Assembly: GCF_021117275.1 (NCBI RefSeq)
Contig: NZ_CP088245.1
Coordinates: forward strand, 905,501-969,500
Reading direction: 5' to 3'
Length of the DNA stretch: 64,000 nt
Source: Metabacillus sp. B2-18
Lineage (GTDB): Bacteria > Bacillota > Bacilli > Bacillales > Bacillaceae
This document shows positions 55,863 to 64,000 of this stretch, in pieces. Both the position numbers and the translations under genes were made by a program. The notes under the pieces are model-generated. The model searched no databases. It was given only the letters and a program-made list of their open reading frames with translations, and was not told where the DNA came from. The stretch's first letter is position 1. Each line of letters opens with the position of its first letter.

Positions 55863-56537
55863 TTAGAAGGATTGAACATGTAAACCAGAACCCTCGAGCC
55901 ACTCAGCATATAAAACTTCTTCTGTTCTGAATATGTTTTGCTGTTTTAACTGTTGCTCCAGCCAATTGTAATTAAAGCCTGCTTCAACTAAATTTTGTTT
56001 AATCACTTTTCCATCACTTATGATGGTAATGGGGATATATACTTTTTGCAGATTCACCTGGAGATCAGGTTTCGTTGGGTTCTCATATTCTGCCTTTTTT
56101 AGAATACTGACCGTACCATCTGTTTCTAGAACAGCATATTCTAGTTCTCTTATTGAGAAAACGCCTTTTGCCCGAATCAAGTGTTGCAGCTGGTTGATAT
56201 CTAGTTTACATTTCTTTAAGCTTTCTCTTAATATTTTGCCTTCTTGAATAATAATCGTTGGTTTTCCTTCAAGAAGTCCACGCGATTTACTCCACTTTTG
56301 CGTAATCAATTCCAGAATGAAAATTAATAATCCCCATATAACGACTGCATAAATAATCCGTGAGATTCCAACTTCATCATCAAAAATGGCATTTCCAACA
56401 AGTTCACCAAGTACAAGTGCAGAGATAAAGTCAAACGTTGTAATTTGGGTAATTTGTGTTTTACCTAATATTTTTGTAATGATGAAAAGTGCAATAAAGC
56501 CAAAAACTAACTCAATTGTAATTTGTCCAAACTCCAT
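55863..56537 (-). CDS. DUF421 (YetF-type) membrane protein, second copy
   Basis: 224 residues. Three N-terminal membrane segments and two DUF421 domains (GKPTIIIQEGKILRESL and PITIISDGKVIKQNL), the same layout as the gene at 50558 but distinct in sequence. There is no small coiled-coil partner here. The start follows GGGGGT. Convergent with the MBL gene across a shared terminator. Function unknown. Confidence 0.85.
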   Translation of the reverse strand: MEFGQITIELVFGFIALFIITKILGKTQITQITTFDFISALVLGELVGNAIFDDEVGISRIIYAVVIWGLLIFILELITQKWSKSRGLLEGKPTIIIQEGKILRESLKKCKLDINQLQHLIRAKGVFSIRELEYAVLETDGTVSILKKAEYENPTKPDLQVNLQKVYIPITIISDGKVIKQNLVEAGFNYNWLEQQLKQQNIFRTEEVLYAEWLEGSGLHVQSF

Positions 56538-56689
56538 GCTAGATACCCCCGTTCACGATCCATATGATTAGGATTATCGTACATGTCGTTTTTATACAAA
56601 ATCAATGAGATAGTATGTGATTAAAATAAAATAGTGAGTTTTTGTTAACACTATTGGATAATAATTACTCTATTAAAGGGGGTACACAG

Positions 56690-57709
56690 ATGTCTCACGA
56701 TTCAACTAAGCTTACCTCAACAGAGATTGCTTCTCTTTGGACATCCTATATGAATGACACAATGGTGGCAACGATGTTAACACATATGCTTCAGTACATA
56801 GAAGATCCTGAAATAAAAGCAGGGGTAGAGCATGCATATAATATGGCTGTGAAAAATATTCATTTTCTAAAAGAACTGTTTCAACAAGAACAATTTGCCA
56901 CACCGAATGGCTTTACTGAGGATGATGTTAATACTAGCGCACCTCGTTTGTATTCTGATACATTTTCTTTAACATATGTAAATCATATGGCTAAAGTTGG
57001 GATGCTCGCTTACGGTGGATTTTTATCAATGAGTGTTCGATCAGATGTAAGGGAATTCTTTACGAATGCAATAAATGAAACAGCGACATTATATAACTCT
57101 ACTCTCGAAACAGCTGTTTCAAAAGGATTCTTTGTAAGAGCCCCTTATATTGGCGTTCCGGAAGAAACAGACTATGTGGATACAAAAAAATATTTAAGCG
57201 GGTTAAATCCATTTACCGGTAAACGACCTTTAAATGCAATTGAAATTTCTCATCTATATATGAATATTCAAACAAACTCTATTGGAGCTAAACTTTGCTT
57301 GAGCTTTGGTCAAACCTCCCAAAGTAAAGAAATACAAGAGTATATGCTACGAGGAAGCGAAATTTCCAAAAAGCATGTGAAGCTCTTTACAGAGGCATTA
57401 GCTGAAAGTGACTTGATTGCACCTGGCTCTCCTGATGTATGTGTTAGCTATTCCACAACCCAAACATACTCAGATAAAATCATGATGTTTCATATGTCTT
57501 TACTTAGTGCGGCAGGAACAGGGAACTATGCTACTGCCGCGGCCGCAAGTCAGAGAACAGATTTAGCTGTGAATTATGAAAGATTGTCTGCTGAAATTGC
57601 TCAATTTGCAAAAAGTGGAGCAGATATTATGATCAAAAATAACTGGTTGGAGCAGCCGCCAGGGTTAAAGGATCGGGAGAAATTGGTGAAGAAAGAAGGA
57701 ATGAGCTAA
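56690..57709 (+). CDS. DUF3231 family protein
   Basis: 339 residues made of two similar four-helix-bundle halves (about 10-165 and 175-330), each with conserved His, Asp and Glu in the helices (LTHMLQYIEDPEIK, VNHMAKVGMLAYGGF, then HLYMNIQTNS). This is the DUF3231 layout, common in Bacillus spore- or coat-adjacent loci; metal binding is a guess from the bundle. I start it at ATG 56690 behind AAAGGGGG; an in-frame ATG 16 codons earlier lacks a site. A repeat-rich 3' region follows. Confidence 0.8.
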   Translation: MSHDSTKLTSTEIASLWTSYMNDTMVATMLTHMLQYIEDPEIKAGVEHAYNMAVKNIHFLKELFQQEQFATPNGFTEDDVNTSAPRLYSDTFSLTYVNHMAKVGMLAYGGFLSMSVRSDVREFFTNAINETATLYNSTLETAVSKGFFVRAPYIGVPEETDYVDTKKYLSGLNPFTGKRPLNAIEISHLYMNIQTNSIGAKLCLSFGQTSQSKEIQEYMLRGSEISKKHVKLFTEALAESDLIAPGSPDVCVSYSTTQTYSDKIMMFHMSLLSAAGTGNYATAAAASQRTDLAVNYERLSAEIAQFAKSGADIMIKNNWLEQPPGLKDREKLVKKEGMS

Positions 57710-57773
57710 TCTTCTGATTTTGTTTTAAAGAGTAAAAACACAGAGAATTTTTTATGTAGTTCATTTTTTTTTC

Positions 57774-57962
57774 ATAGGCGGAGAAATTCCGGTTAAGTTA
57801 GATAGTAGGTGCTTAAAATCCGATATAAGCGGAAATATTCCGGTTAACTTCTCTATATTTAACTAAATCCAAAGATTATGTTCATATAAGCGGAAAAACT
57901 GCCCTTATTTTGTGGGGAATGTTGGTATTTTCCAATTTAAGCGGAATTTTTACGTTTATTTA
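57774..57962. repeat. Cluster of four TAAGCGGAAATATTCCGG motifs
   Basis: Copies at about 57775, 57825, 57887 and 57936, each a small palindrome (GCGGAA/TTCCGG-like) with varying decay; the second is the best. It is in the 420-base gap after the DUF3231 gene; the rest of that gap holds no gene. Confidence 0.7.
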
Positions 57963-58010
57963 TCATGTTGTTTAGCGAAAGCACAACTATAGAGTGCAAA
58001 ATAATGTAAA

Positions 58011-58049
58011 AAAATGCTTGGAAACACAATGTTCCAAGCATTTTTTTTT
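58011..58049. terminator. Terminator between the DUF3231 gene and yjcF
   Basis: AAAATGCTTGGAA (58011-58023) and the complement (58032-58044) with A and T runs; likely used from both sides. Confidence 0.85.
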
Positions 58050-58131
58050 ACTATTAAGTGTGATAGTACGGTTATTTCTAATTTGATACTTCAAAACCGA
58101 ATCCAATAAGAATTTCTCTCTGTGGGTCTTC

Positions 58132-58557
58132 CTATTGCTGTTTAATCATCGTTACATGAGGAATACCTGCATCCATAAATTCATCTGATACAACCTCATA
58201 GCCTAACTTTTCGTAAAATGGTATCGCATGTGTTTGCGCGTTCAGTTTAAATTTATTAACTCCTTGTTCTGACGCAATGTTTTCTAATTTAGATACAATT
58301 TTACGGCCTGCACCAGTTCCACGAGTTGTTGATAGCACACAAATTCTTTCAATTTTACCTAAACCATCAAGCACACGTACTCGACCTGCACCTGCTGGCT
58401 TTTCTTGATCATCATATAAAACAACATGTGTTGCTTCATCTTCATACTGATCAATTTCCTCTTCTTCAGGGACGTTTTGTTCATCTACGAACACAATTTT
58501 TCTTACTGTGAATGCATCTTCTAGTTCATCTCTTGTTGCTACTTGTTTTATTTCCAA
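58132..58557 (-). CDS. yjcF: YjcF, GNAT-family acetyltransferase
   Basis: 141 residues. The acetyl-CoA motif is STTRGTGAGRKIVSKLE (about 77-93) and a final FYEKLGYEV. TTG at 58557 is the first codon, immediately after the yjcG stop, so translation is coupled to yjcG. It is the length of B. subtilis YjcF. The substrate is unknown. Confidence 0.87.
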   Translation of the reverse strand: MEIKQVATRDELEDAFTVRKIVFVDEQNVPEEEEIDQYEDEATHVVLYDDQEKPAGAGRVRVLDGLGKIERICVLSTTRGTGAGRKIVSKLENIASEQGVNKFKLNAQTHAIPFYEKLGYEVVSDEFMDAGIPHVTMIKQQ

Positions 58558-59076
58558 TTATTCGCTTTCCTTTCCGAGTAAAAATGTTTCATGAACAGTC
58601 CAAGAACCGTTCTCTAGTTGATATAAAAGGTGGAAGCGGTCAATAACTTCCTCGTGGTGAATATCGAGCATTTTAATGCTGCCGAGAACATCTGAGTGTT
58701 CATCATCTGAAAGATTTTGTCCAAGTGTAATATGAGGGACAAAAGCATATTCAGGCTGACTGCTTAAGGAACCTGTATGTAAATTTTCATGAAGAGCTTG
58801 TAGCTCATCAGTTGGATCTACTTTTAAATAAATCACGTTGTTTACAGGTGAAAAAGAGCTAACCTTTTTAATTGAGATTTTGATTGGTTCACTTGTTTCA
58901 GCTACTTTACGAAGTTCCTTCGCGATAACCTTTATTTCATCGTCTTCTGCTTCAAAAGCCGTTTTTAATGTAACATGTGGTGGCACTAATGCGTAGTGAG
59001 TATCGTACCGTTTGCGATAAGAATTCACTAAGTCCTGCAATTTTTTTGATGGAAAAAGGGCGATTCCGTATTTCAT
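58558..59076 (-). CDS. yjcG: YjcG, 2H phosphoesterase family
   Basis: 172 residues with two HxT motifs, PHVTLK (His34-Thr36) and PHITLG (His115-Thr117), which define the 2H phosphoesterase fold (RNA ligase/cyclic phosphodiesterase-like). The start is ATG 59076 behind TAGGAGGG. It is probably a soluble RNA- or cyclic-phosphate-acting enzyme; the substrate is not known. yjcG-yjcF form a two-gene unit. Confidence 0.9.
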   Translation of the reverse strand: MKYGIALFPSKKLQDLVNSYRKRYDTHYALVPPHVTLKTAFEAEDDEIKVIAKELRKVAETSEPIKISIKKVSSFSPVNNVIYLKVDPTDELQALHENLHTGSLSSQPEYAFVPHITLGQNLSDDEHSDVLGSIKMLDIHHEEVIDRFHLLYQLENGSWTVHETFLLGKESE

Positions 59077-59147
59077 GATATTCCCTCCTAAACTGTTCAT
59101 TATAGTTTTAGTATAGCAAATTTTTAAAAATAAACATATGTACGATG

Positions 59148-59873
59148 TTATTCAAACATAAGTTTAAAAATTGGTGTTAAAGCCGGTTGCCAATACTTCC
59201 AAGTATGATCTCCATCAAACTCTTCATACGTATATGAAAAACCCTTTTCAGACATCAATTGGGACAGCTGTCGATTTGGAGTAAGAAAGTCTTGAATGAT
59301 ACCATCAGTAGTCTTTACCTCTGTTTCTTTCTTGCCAATTTGATGATAAATCATCGGTTTGGAGGAAGAATCAAACTCTTTAACAGCATTCATGACATCT
59401 TCATTTACAAGAGGTGATTGGAGTATGAGCTTTCCGAAAGTATTAGGATACGATAAGCCTGTTAATAAGGAAACAGTTGCTCCTAAGGAATCACCAATTA
59501 ACGCACGACCAAAGCCGATTTGGTATGTTGGAAATTCGAAATCGAGATATGGTACTAATTCATGCGCAAGAAAACGCACATACTGCTTAAACTTACTACC
59601 ATTCGGATGGTATTTTTCTTTTCTGTCATGAACATCTTTATAAGGAATGCCAATAACAATAACATCTTCTATTTCTTCATCTTTAACTAAAGCCTCGACC
59701 TGTCTACCAACACGACCGAGTTTAAAGTAATCTTGACCATCTTGTGCAATCAATAAACTATACTTATATAATGGAGAAAAATTCTCTGGAAGATAAATTA
59801 GCAATGTTAATTCTTCCTGAAGTGCTTCTGAATAAAAGGAGTGCTCCTTAATAATACCTGTTTGTTTACTCAT
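59148..59873 (-). CDS. yjcH: YjcH, alpha/beta-hydrolase (esterase D-type)
   Basis: 241 residues. The nucleophile elbow GDSLG (Ser129), a following Asp and His in DGDHTWKYW (near residue 225) make the serine-hydrolase triad of the esterase family related to enterochelin esterase. It is soluble and cytoplasmic by sequence. The start follows TAGGAGGGG. It lies just upstream of yjcG as in B. subtilis (yjcFGH). The natural ester is unknown. Confidence 0.87.
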   Translation of the reverse strand: MSKQTGIIKEHSFYSEALQEELTLLIYLPENFSPLYKYSLLIAQDGQDYFKLGRVGRQVEALVKDEEIEDVIVIGIPYKDVHDRKEKYHPNGSKFKQYVRFLAHELVPYLDFEFPTYQIGFGRALIGDSLGATVSLLTGLSYPNTFGKLILQSPLVNEDVMNAVKEFDSSSKPMIYHQIGKKETEVKTTDGIIQDFLTPNRQLSQLMSEKGFSYTYEEFDGDHTWKYWQPALTPIFKLMFE

Positions 59874-60045
59874 GGTTACCCCTCCTAAAACATGAATGAA
59901 ACCCCTTTTATTTTAACACGCAACAATTCATTCATCCTTAAAAAAGCATATTTATTATGTTTTCCGAGAAAAAAATGTTTAAAAATGTCGGACAAGGGTA
60001 TTTTCCAAGTAAGACCTATTAATAAAAGTGAGAGGAGAATCACAA

Positions 60046-60312
60046 ATGAAAAAATCAAGCAAAGTGGTTTTATCCGGTGTTGCACTATCCACAATAGGGG
60101 TTACATCTTATTTATTAAAGGAAGAAAAAAGAAAGAACAAATTCATCTCTTCCATGCAAATGATGAAGAATAAAGCCATTAATTCTATAAATAAAGACAA
60201 GCAGGTTATGGAGAAATCTGGACACCCGGATCCACATGATATTGAAGATAATACGATGGTAGCTGAAGGTTCTATGTATGCTGTTAATTATTATGATGAA
60301 AAGAAAAAATAA
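60046..60312 (+). CDS. 88-residue protein with one membrane segment
   Basis: ATG 60046 follows GAGAGGAG. The N-terminus carries one hydrophobic segment (about 6-24) flanked by Lys residues, then a basic stretch and an acidic end (PHDIEDNTMVAEGSMYAVNYYDEKKK). I do not recognise the family. Divergent from yjcH and ahead of the ABC operon, with its own terminator. Confidence 0.65.
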   Translation: MKKSSKVVLSGVALSTIGVTSYLLKEEKRKNKFISSMQMMKNKAINSINKDKQVMEKSGHPDPHDIEDNTMVAEGSMYAVNYYDEKKK

Positions 60313-60320
60313 CGTGAACA

Positions 60321-60348
60321 AGGCCGACTTACATGTCGGTCTTTTTTA
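60321..60348 (+). terminator. Terminator after the 88-residue gene
   Basis: AGGCCGAC (60321-60328) and GTCGGTCT (60335-60342; one G-U pair) followed by TTTTT. Confidence 0.8.
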
Positions 60349-60383
60349 TTTTGGTGAGAATTAGGGAAATACTAATTTTACCA

Positions 60384-60411
60384 TTGACTTATTTCCTAAA
60401 CCTACTATAAT
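60384..60411 (+). promoter_or_regulatory. SigA-type promoter of the ABC-SCO operon
   Basis: TTGACT (60384-60389), a 16-base spacer and TATAAT (60406-60411). Confidence 0.75.
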
Positions 60412-60460
60412 AAGTAAATCCGATAAAACAGATATGAATTAAGAAAAGTAGGTGATATCA

Positions 60461-61249
60461 GTGTTTTTATCTATAAATAATGTTAATAAACAATTCAAAA
60501 ACCGTGATAACAAAGAAGAAACAGTTTTAACAAATATAGATTTACAAGTGAAAGAAGGAGAATTTGTTTCGATCCTAGGTCCTTCAGGATGTGGAAAATC
60601 AACTTTGCTTTCCATCGTTGCAGGCTTAACACAGGCAACTTCTGGTGAGCTTATTCTACAAGGGAAACAACTAAAAGGACCTGGTAAAGAACGTGGCATG
60701 GTATTTCAGCAAGCTGCATTATTTCCATGGTTAACTGTTGAAGAAAATGTAATGTTTCCTCTTCGCAAGGAGCTTTCCAAGAAAGAAGCACAGAAAAGAG
60801 CTCATAAATTTTTATCTCTTGTGCAATTAAGTCCATATGCCAAGCATTCTCCGCATGAGCTTTCAGGCGGGATGCAGCAGCGTGTCTCCATTGCGAGAGC
60901 ATTAGCGATGGATCCAGCTCTATTATTAATGGATGAGCCATTCGGTGCGCTTGATGAGCAAACACGTTCAAGACTTCATGAAGTGTTAGAAGAAGTATTT
61001 TTAGAGACGAAAAAAACGATTCTTTTCGTTACACATAGTATTCATGAAGCATTAAAGCTTTCTGATAGAATTGTCGTCATGGGAACACAGCCAGGACGAA
61101 TTGTTGATATTATCGAGCTTGACTTTCCTAGACCACGTGAGCAAGCACGTGAAGAGCTAATAGCTTATGAAGAACGAATTAAAAAATTACTAAAATCAGA
61201 AATTGATAAAGTAATAGAAAAGGAGCAGCAATATGCAGCCAGTCGTTAA
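60461..61249 (+). CDS. ABC transporter ATP-binding protein (SsuB/NrtD type)
   Basis: 262 residues. Walker A GPSGCGKST, signature LSGGMQQR, Walker B LLLMDEPFGALD and the H-loop THSIHEA are all intact; the order and length are those of the nitrate/sulfonate/taurine importers. The start is GTG 60461, five to six bases after AGGTGAT; the GTG three codons earlier is less well placed. First gene of a four-gene operon. It overlaps the permease gene by 17 bases. Confidence 0.92.
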   Translation: MFLSINNVNKQFKNRDNKEETVLTNIDLQVKEGEFVSILGPSGCGKSTLLSIVAGLTQATSGELILQGKQLKGPGKERGMVFQQAALFPWLTVEENVMFPLRKELSKKEAQKRAHKFLSLVQLSPYAKHSPHELSGGMQQRVSIARALAMDPALLLMDEPFGALDEQTRSRLHEVLEEVFLETKKTILFVTHSIHEALKLSDRIVVMGTQPGRIVDIIELDFPRPREQAREELIAYEERIKKLLKSEIDKVIEKEQQYAASR

Positions 61250-61988
61250 ACGAATCCTTTTTTACGTTATTCTTTTAACTGTATGGCAGGTAACGGTAAA
61301 ACTTATTGATGTTTCCGTAGCAATATTCCCTGCCCCTACAGATGTTTTCAAATCATTGTATACAGGCTTTTTAGATTTAACACTTGTCTATGACTTAGTC
61401 GCAAGCTTTAAAAGACTTGCAATTGGATTAGTCATTGCATTAATCTTAGGACTTATTTTAGGAGTAGCTTTAGCTAAATCTAAAACACTTGATGAAACAT
61501 TAGGTTCATTAATTATCGCTTTACAGTCTGTACCAAGTATTGTTTGGTTACCTTTAGCGATCATGTGGTTCGGGTTAAATGAAGCAGCTGTTACGTTTAT
61601 TGTCGTTTTAGGTGCAACACTTGTGATGACGATTAACATGAGAACAGGGATTAAAAATGTGCCACCACTTTATATAAAAGCAGCACAAACGATGGATTAT
61701 AAAGGCTTGAGCCTGTTCTGGAAGGTCATGATTCCAGCATCTATCCCTTATGTTGTAACAGGAATAAGACTTGCTTGGGCATTTGCATGGAGAGCATTAA
61801 TGGCCGGTGAATTATTAAGTACAGGTCCTGGTCTTGGATATAAATTAAAATTTGCATCAGATTTTGGTGATATGAGCTTAGTACTCGCCATTATGATCAT
61901 GATTATGGTCATTGGTGTTATTGTCGATTTACTCTTTTTCCAACGTATTGAGAAAAACGTAATGAAAAAATGGGGATTAGATAGTTGA
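61233..61988 (+). CDS. ABC transporter permease (SsuC/TauC type)
   Basis: 251 residues with about six membrane segments. The ATPase-contact loop is YIKAAQTMDYKGLSLFWKVMIPASIPYVVTG (near residue 148). BPD-type permease of the sulfonate/nitrate/taurine group. The ATG overlaps the end of the ATPase gene, with GGAGCAG as ribosome site. A hairpin separates it from the binding-protein gene. Confidence 0.92.
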   Translation: MQPVVKRILFYVILLTVWQVTVKLIDVSVAIFPAPTDVFKSLYTGFLDLTLVYDLVASFKRLAIGLVIALILGLILGVALAKSKTLDETLGSLIIALQSVPSIVWLPLAIMWFGLNEAAVTFIVVLGATLVMTINMRTGIKNVPPLYIKAAQTMDYKGLSLFWKVMIPASIPYVVTGIRLAWAFAWRALMAGELLSTGPGLGYKLKFASDFGDMSLVLAIMIMIMVIGVIVDLLFFQRIEKNVMKKWGLDS

Positions 61989-62003
61989 GGATTTTTTTAA
62001 TAA

Positions 62004-62030
62004 AAGCAATTGGTATGTCACCAATTGCTT
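62004..62030 (+). other. Intercistronic hairpin between permease and binding-protein genes
   Basis: 11-bp arms AAGCAATTGGT (62004-62014) and the complement (62020-62030), not followed by a T run. It more likely stabilises or processes the mRNA than stops transcription. Confidence 0.5.
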
Positions 62031-62130
62031 CAAATCTCACCTCTGACTTCTGACTTCAAGCGTAAAATAAGGTATCAAAGTAAAAGGTTATTTTTAACTT
62101 ACAATCATTATTCAAAATGGAGGTTACATC

Positions 62131-63135
62131 ATGAAAAAAGGACTTTTATTTGCAATTATTTCAATTTTATTAGTAGGTGTCCTTGCAGCTTGTGGAACTG
62201 GTGAATCATCAAATACAAGCGGTAGCGGGAGCACAGAAGAGGTTGTGATTGGATATTTCCCAAACATTGACCACGTACCAGCTATGATTTCTAGAGAAAA
62301 AGGTTATTATGAAGAAGCTCTTGGAGAAAACGTAAAAGTAACATACAAAACGTTCCCTGACGGAGCAGCGTTTATGACGGCTTTAAAAACAGGTGAAATA
62401 CAAGCAGGACTAGTAGGACCAGGTCCAGTTATGAACAACTATGCAAATGGAGCAGACGTGAAAATTATTGCAGGTGCATCTTCAGGTGGTACTGTTGTTG
62501 TTGCATCAGCAAAAAGTGGTGTTCAATCAGTTGAGGATGTTTCAGGTAAAACGTTCATCACACCTGGTGTAGGTTGCACACATGATGTTCAAATGGAAAC
62601 ATTTCTTAAAGATTTAGGAATTACATCAGCACGTATTGGTGGAACTCTTAAACATGTAACTGGTAACCCAGCTCAATACGGTGCAATGTTCGAATCAGGT
62701 AAAGTAGATCTTGCTGCTGTTCCAGAGCCGTGGGCATCACAATTAGTAAATGACGGTGCAAAAGTAATCGTTGATACAGATGAAATCTCATATGGTACAA
62801 CATTACCTAACACAGTGTTAGTAACAAGTGGAAAACTAATTGAAGAAAATAAAGAGCTAGTAGCTAATATCGTAAAAGCACATGAGCAAGGCGTTAACTT
62901 TATTAACGAAAATCCAGAAGAAGCACGTGATATTGCAATTAAAGCTATCAAAGACATCACAGATCAAGAATTAGACCCAGCGATCGTTGACAGCGCGTGG
63001 GAGCGTGTAACATACACTACAGAAGTAAACGCAGATGTTGTTCAAGAATTTGCAAATTCTTCTTATGAATTAAAATTCCTAAAGGAAAAACCAGAATTCA
63101 GTGATCTAATCGACACTTCATTCTTAACGAAGTAG
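62131..63135 (+). CDS. ABC substrate-binding lipoprotein (SsuA/NrtA type) with a Cys/His ligand loop
   Basis: 334 residues: lipoprotein signal with LAAC (Cys21), then the two-lobed SsuA/TauA fold (FPNIDHVPAMISREKGYYEE; VPEPWASQL near residue 194). The loop that usually reads GNTQDV in sulfonate and nitrate binders is GCTHDV here (Cys149 and His151), which suggests a different ligand, possibly a metal or metal complex. The start follows ATGGAGGTTAC. Nine bases ahead of the SCO gene. Confidence 0.9.
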   Translation: MKKGLLFAIISILLVGVLAACGTGESSNTSGSGSTEEVVIGYFPNIDHVPAMISREKGYYEEALGENVKVTYKTFPDGAAFMTALKTGEIQAGLVGPGPVMNNYANGADVKIIAGASSGGTVVVASAKSGVQSVEDVSGKTFITPGVGCTHDVQMETFLKDLGITSARIGGTLKHVTGNPAQYGAMFESGKVDLAAVPEPWASQLVNDGAKVIVDTDEISYGTTLPNTVLVTSGKLIEENKELVANIVKAHEQGVNFINENPEEARDIAIKAIKDITDQELDPAIVDSAWERVTYTTEVNADVVQEFANSSYELKFLKEKPEFSDLIDTSFLTK

Positions 63136-63144
63136 GAATCTACC

Positions 63145-63717
63145 GTGAAAAAAATACTATCAATTGTAATTGCTGTTCTAGCGTTGGTAGGCTGTTCTCA
63201 GTCTATCAACCTGGAAGAGCATTTTTCATTAAATGGAACTGTAGAGCCACTGGAAGCCGTGAATCAAAACGGAGAAGCTGTAAGAATGTCTGACTACGAA
63301 GACAAAGTTTGGATAGCTACGTTTATTTTTACAAATTGTGATACTGTCTGCTCGCCAATGACTGCTCACATTGCTACACTTCAAGAGCAGTTAAAAGATG
63401 AAAAAGCAGAAGCAGAGTTAGTTTCCTTCAGTATTGATCCAGAACATGATACACCTGAAGTGTTAAAAAAGTTTGGAAATCAATTCGGTGCTGATTATGA
63501 AACTTGGAACTTTCTAACAGGCTATGATCAAGCAGAAATTGAATCTTTTTCTAATATAAGTTTCTTAGCTCCTGCTGCAAAACTTGAAGGCTCAACTCAA
63601 TATGTGCACAGTACCTCGATCTTTCTTATGAAAGGTAGTCAAATCCTTGAGCAATACGATGGAGTATCTGACGTACCATTCGAAAAAATTATCGAAGATA
63701 TCAAACTATTACAATAA
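63145..63717 (+). CDS. SCO1/SenC-family copper-binding lipoprotein
   Basis: 190 residues. Lipoprotein signal with LVGC (Cys17) and a thioredoxin-like domain. The copper ligands of the family are in place: CxxxC as Cys65 and Cys69 (TNCDTVCSPM) and His155 (YVHSTSIF). SCO proteins deliver copper to the CuA site of cytochrome oxidase or act as thiol-redox proteins. The GTG start lies nine bases after the binding-protein stop, with AGTAGGA as a weak ribosome site, so it belongs to the ABC operon. Confidence 0.9.
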   Translation: MKKILSIVIAVLALVGCSQSINLEEHFSLNGTVEPLEAVNQNGEAVRMSDYEDKVWIATFIFTNCDTVCSPMTAHIATLQEQLKDEKAEAELVSFSIDPEHDTPEVLKKFGNQFGADYETWNFLTGYDQAEIESFSNISFLAPAAKLEGSTQYVHSTSIFLMKGSQILEQYDGVSDVPFEKIIEDIKLLQ

Positions 63718-63788
63718 TTCTATTGCATTCTCCACTTGAATAAGGTACAGTAATAAAAAGTTAAACATTTTAAAAATTTCATATATTT

Positions 63789-63858
63789 CTTATCAAGAGA
63801 GGCAGAGGGACTGGCCCTATGAAGCCTCAGCAACCGGTTCATAACGAGTGAAGATCTG
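63789..63858 (+). promoter_or_regulatory. S-box (SAM-I)-like leader with unusual 3' half
   Basis: CTTATCAAGAGAGGCAGAGG, GACTGGCCCTATGAAGCC and CAGCAACCGG match the SAM-I aptamer (5' part of P1, P2 and start of P3). The usual GGTGCTAAWTCC and P4 are not seen; instead GGTGGTTGATGAT leads straight to AGATAA. A gene beyond the right edge is the expected target. Confidence 0.7.
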
Positions 63859-63900
63859 GTGGTTGATGATAGATAAACTCTAAGTAAGTTTTTTACAGCA

Positions 63901-63971
63901 CCGACAGGAAATGAAAAATGAATGGAACAAAGCGCCCTTGTTTGTTACAGGCATTTTTCATTTTCTGTCGA
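63901..63971 (+). other. Long stem downstream of the S-box
   Basis: CGACAGGAAATGAAAAATG (63902-63920) and CATTTTTCATTTTCTGTCG (63952-63970) form a nearly perfect 19-bp stem. It is where an S-box terminator would be, but no T run follows before the window ends. Confidence 0.55.
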
Positions 63972-64000
63972 GGCTTGCAGAGCAAGCCGCAAGCACTTGC

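Overview
The window is one contiguous piece of an AT-rich, endospore-forming Bacillaceae chromosome. Gene content and order follow the Bacillus subtilis med/comZ to yjcH region almost gene for gene: med, comZ, fabHA, fabF, yjaZ, yjbA, trpS, opp, yjbC, spx, yjbE, mecA, coiA, pepF, spxH, yjbI to yjbQ, thi, fabI, cotO, the crust cot genes, yjcA, spoVIF, yjcD and yjcFGH. It differs in several ways: the app operon is missing, tenA is missing, thiE sits at the end of the thi operon, and cls, mgtE, a RodA-like gene and an EAL gene are inserted. The species cannot be fixed from sequence reading alone; it looks like a Bacillus or related genus outside the B. subtilis group.

Layout. 1-1400: competence regulators med and comZ. 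1800-4260: fatty-acid initiation and elongation (fabHA, fabF) behind a FapR-type operator. 4350-7450: yjaZ, yjbA, and trpS with a T-box leader. 7450-14160: a DUF3899 membrane protein and the oppABCDF peptide importer. 14200-22950: yjbC, spx, yjbE, mecA, cls, coiA and pepF, with two dispersed repeat elements. 23000-23950: a previously uncalled 57-codon membrane-protein gene, the RoxS/RsaE small RNA with ResD- and Rex-like sites, and a 21-bp tandem array. 24170-32590: Nudix hydrolase, spxH-yjbI, cwlQ-yjbK, yjbL, sasB-nadF-yjbO, prpE and a SEDS protein. 32950-36300: mgtE and the CPA2 antiporter yjbQ. 36330-41890: thiamine operon behind a TPP riboswitch. 41940-42760: fabI, with a second FapR-type site. 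42763-44281: an intact IS3-family (IS150-type) insertion sequence. 44286-49600: EAL phosphodiesterase, cotO and the spore-crust genes cotVWXYZ, with a 52-bp hairpin array downstream of cotZ. 49749-60312: sporulation and small membrane proteins, spoVIF, yjcD helicase, an MBL hydrolase, two DUF421 proteins, a DUF3231 protein and yjcFGH. 60384-63717: a SsuABC-type ABC importer joined to a SCO copper-chaperone gene. 63789 to the end: an S-box-like leader whose gene lies beyond the window.

How the parts fit. Spx (disulfide-stress regulator), its ClpXP adaptor SpxH, the truncated haemoglobin YjbI and the competence adaptor MecA form a stress and proteolysis neighbourhood. SasB (ppGpp synthesis) and NAD kinase sit with a pseudouridine synthase. 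The two FapR-type sites bracket the window and tie fabHA-fabF to fabI as one lipid regulon. The 45-52 kb part is a sporulation island (coat, crust, spoVIF).

The observations most worth following are the hairpin array in the predicted cotYZ 3' UTR, whose mismatches are strand-asymmetric; the ABC-SCO operon, whose binding protein has Cys and His in its ligand loop; the RoxS locus with its regulatory sites; the S-box lacking its canonical 3' core; and the two possible starts of pepF, one with a signal peptide.
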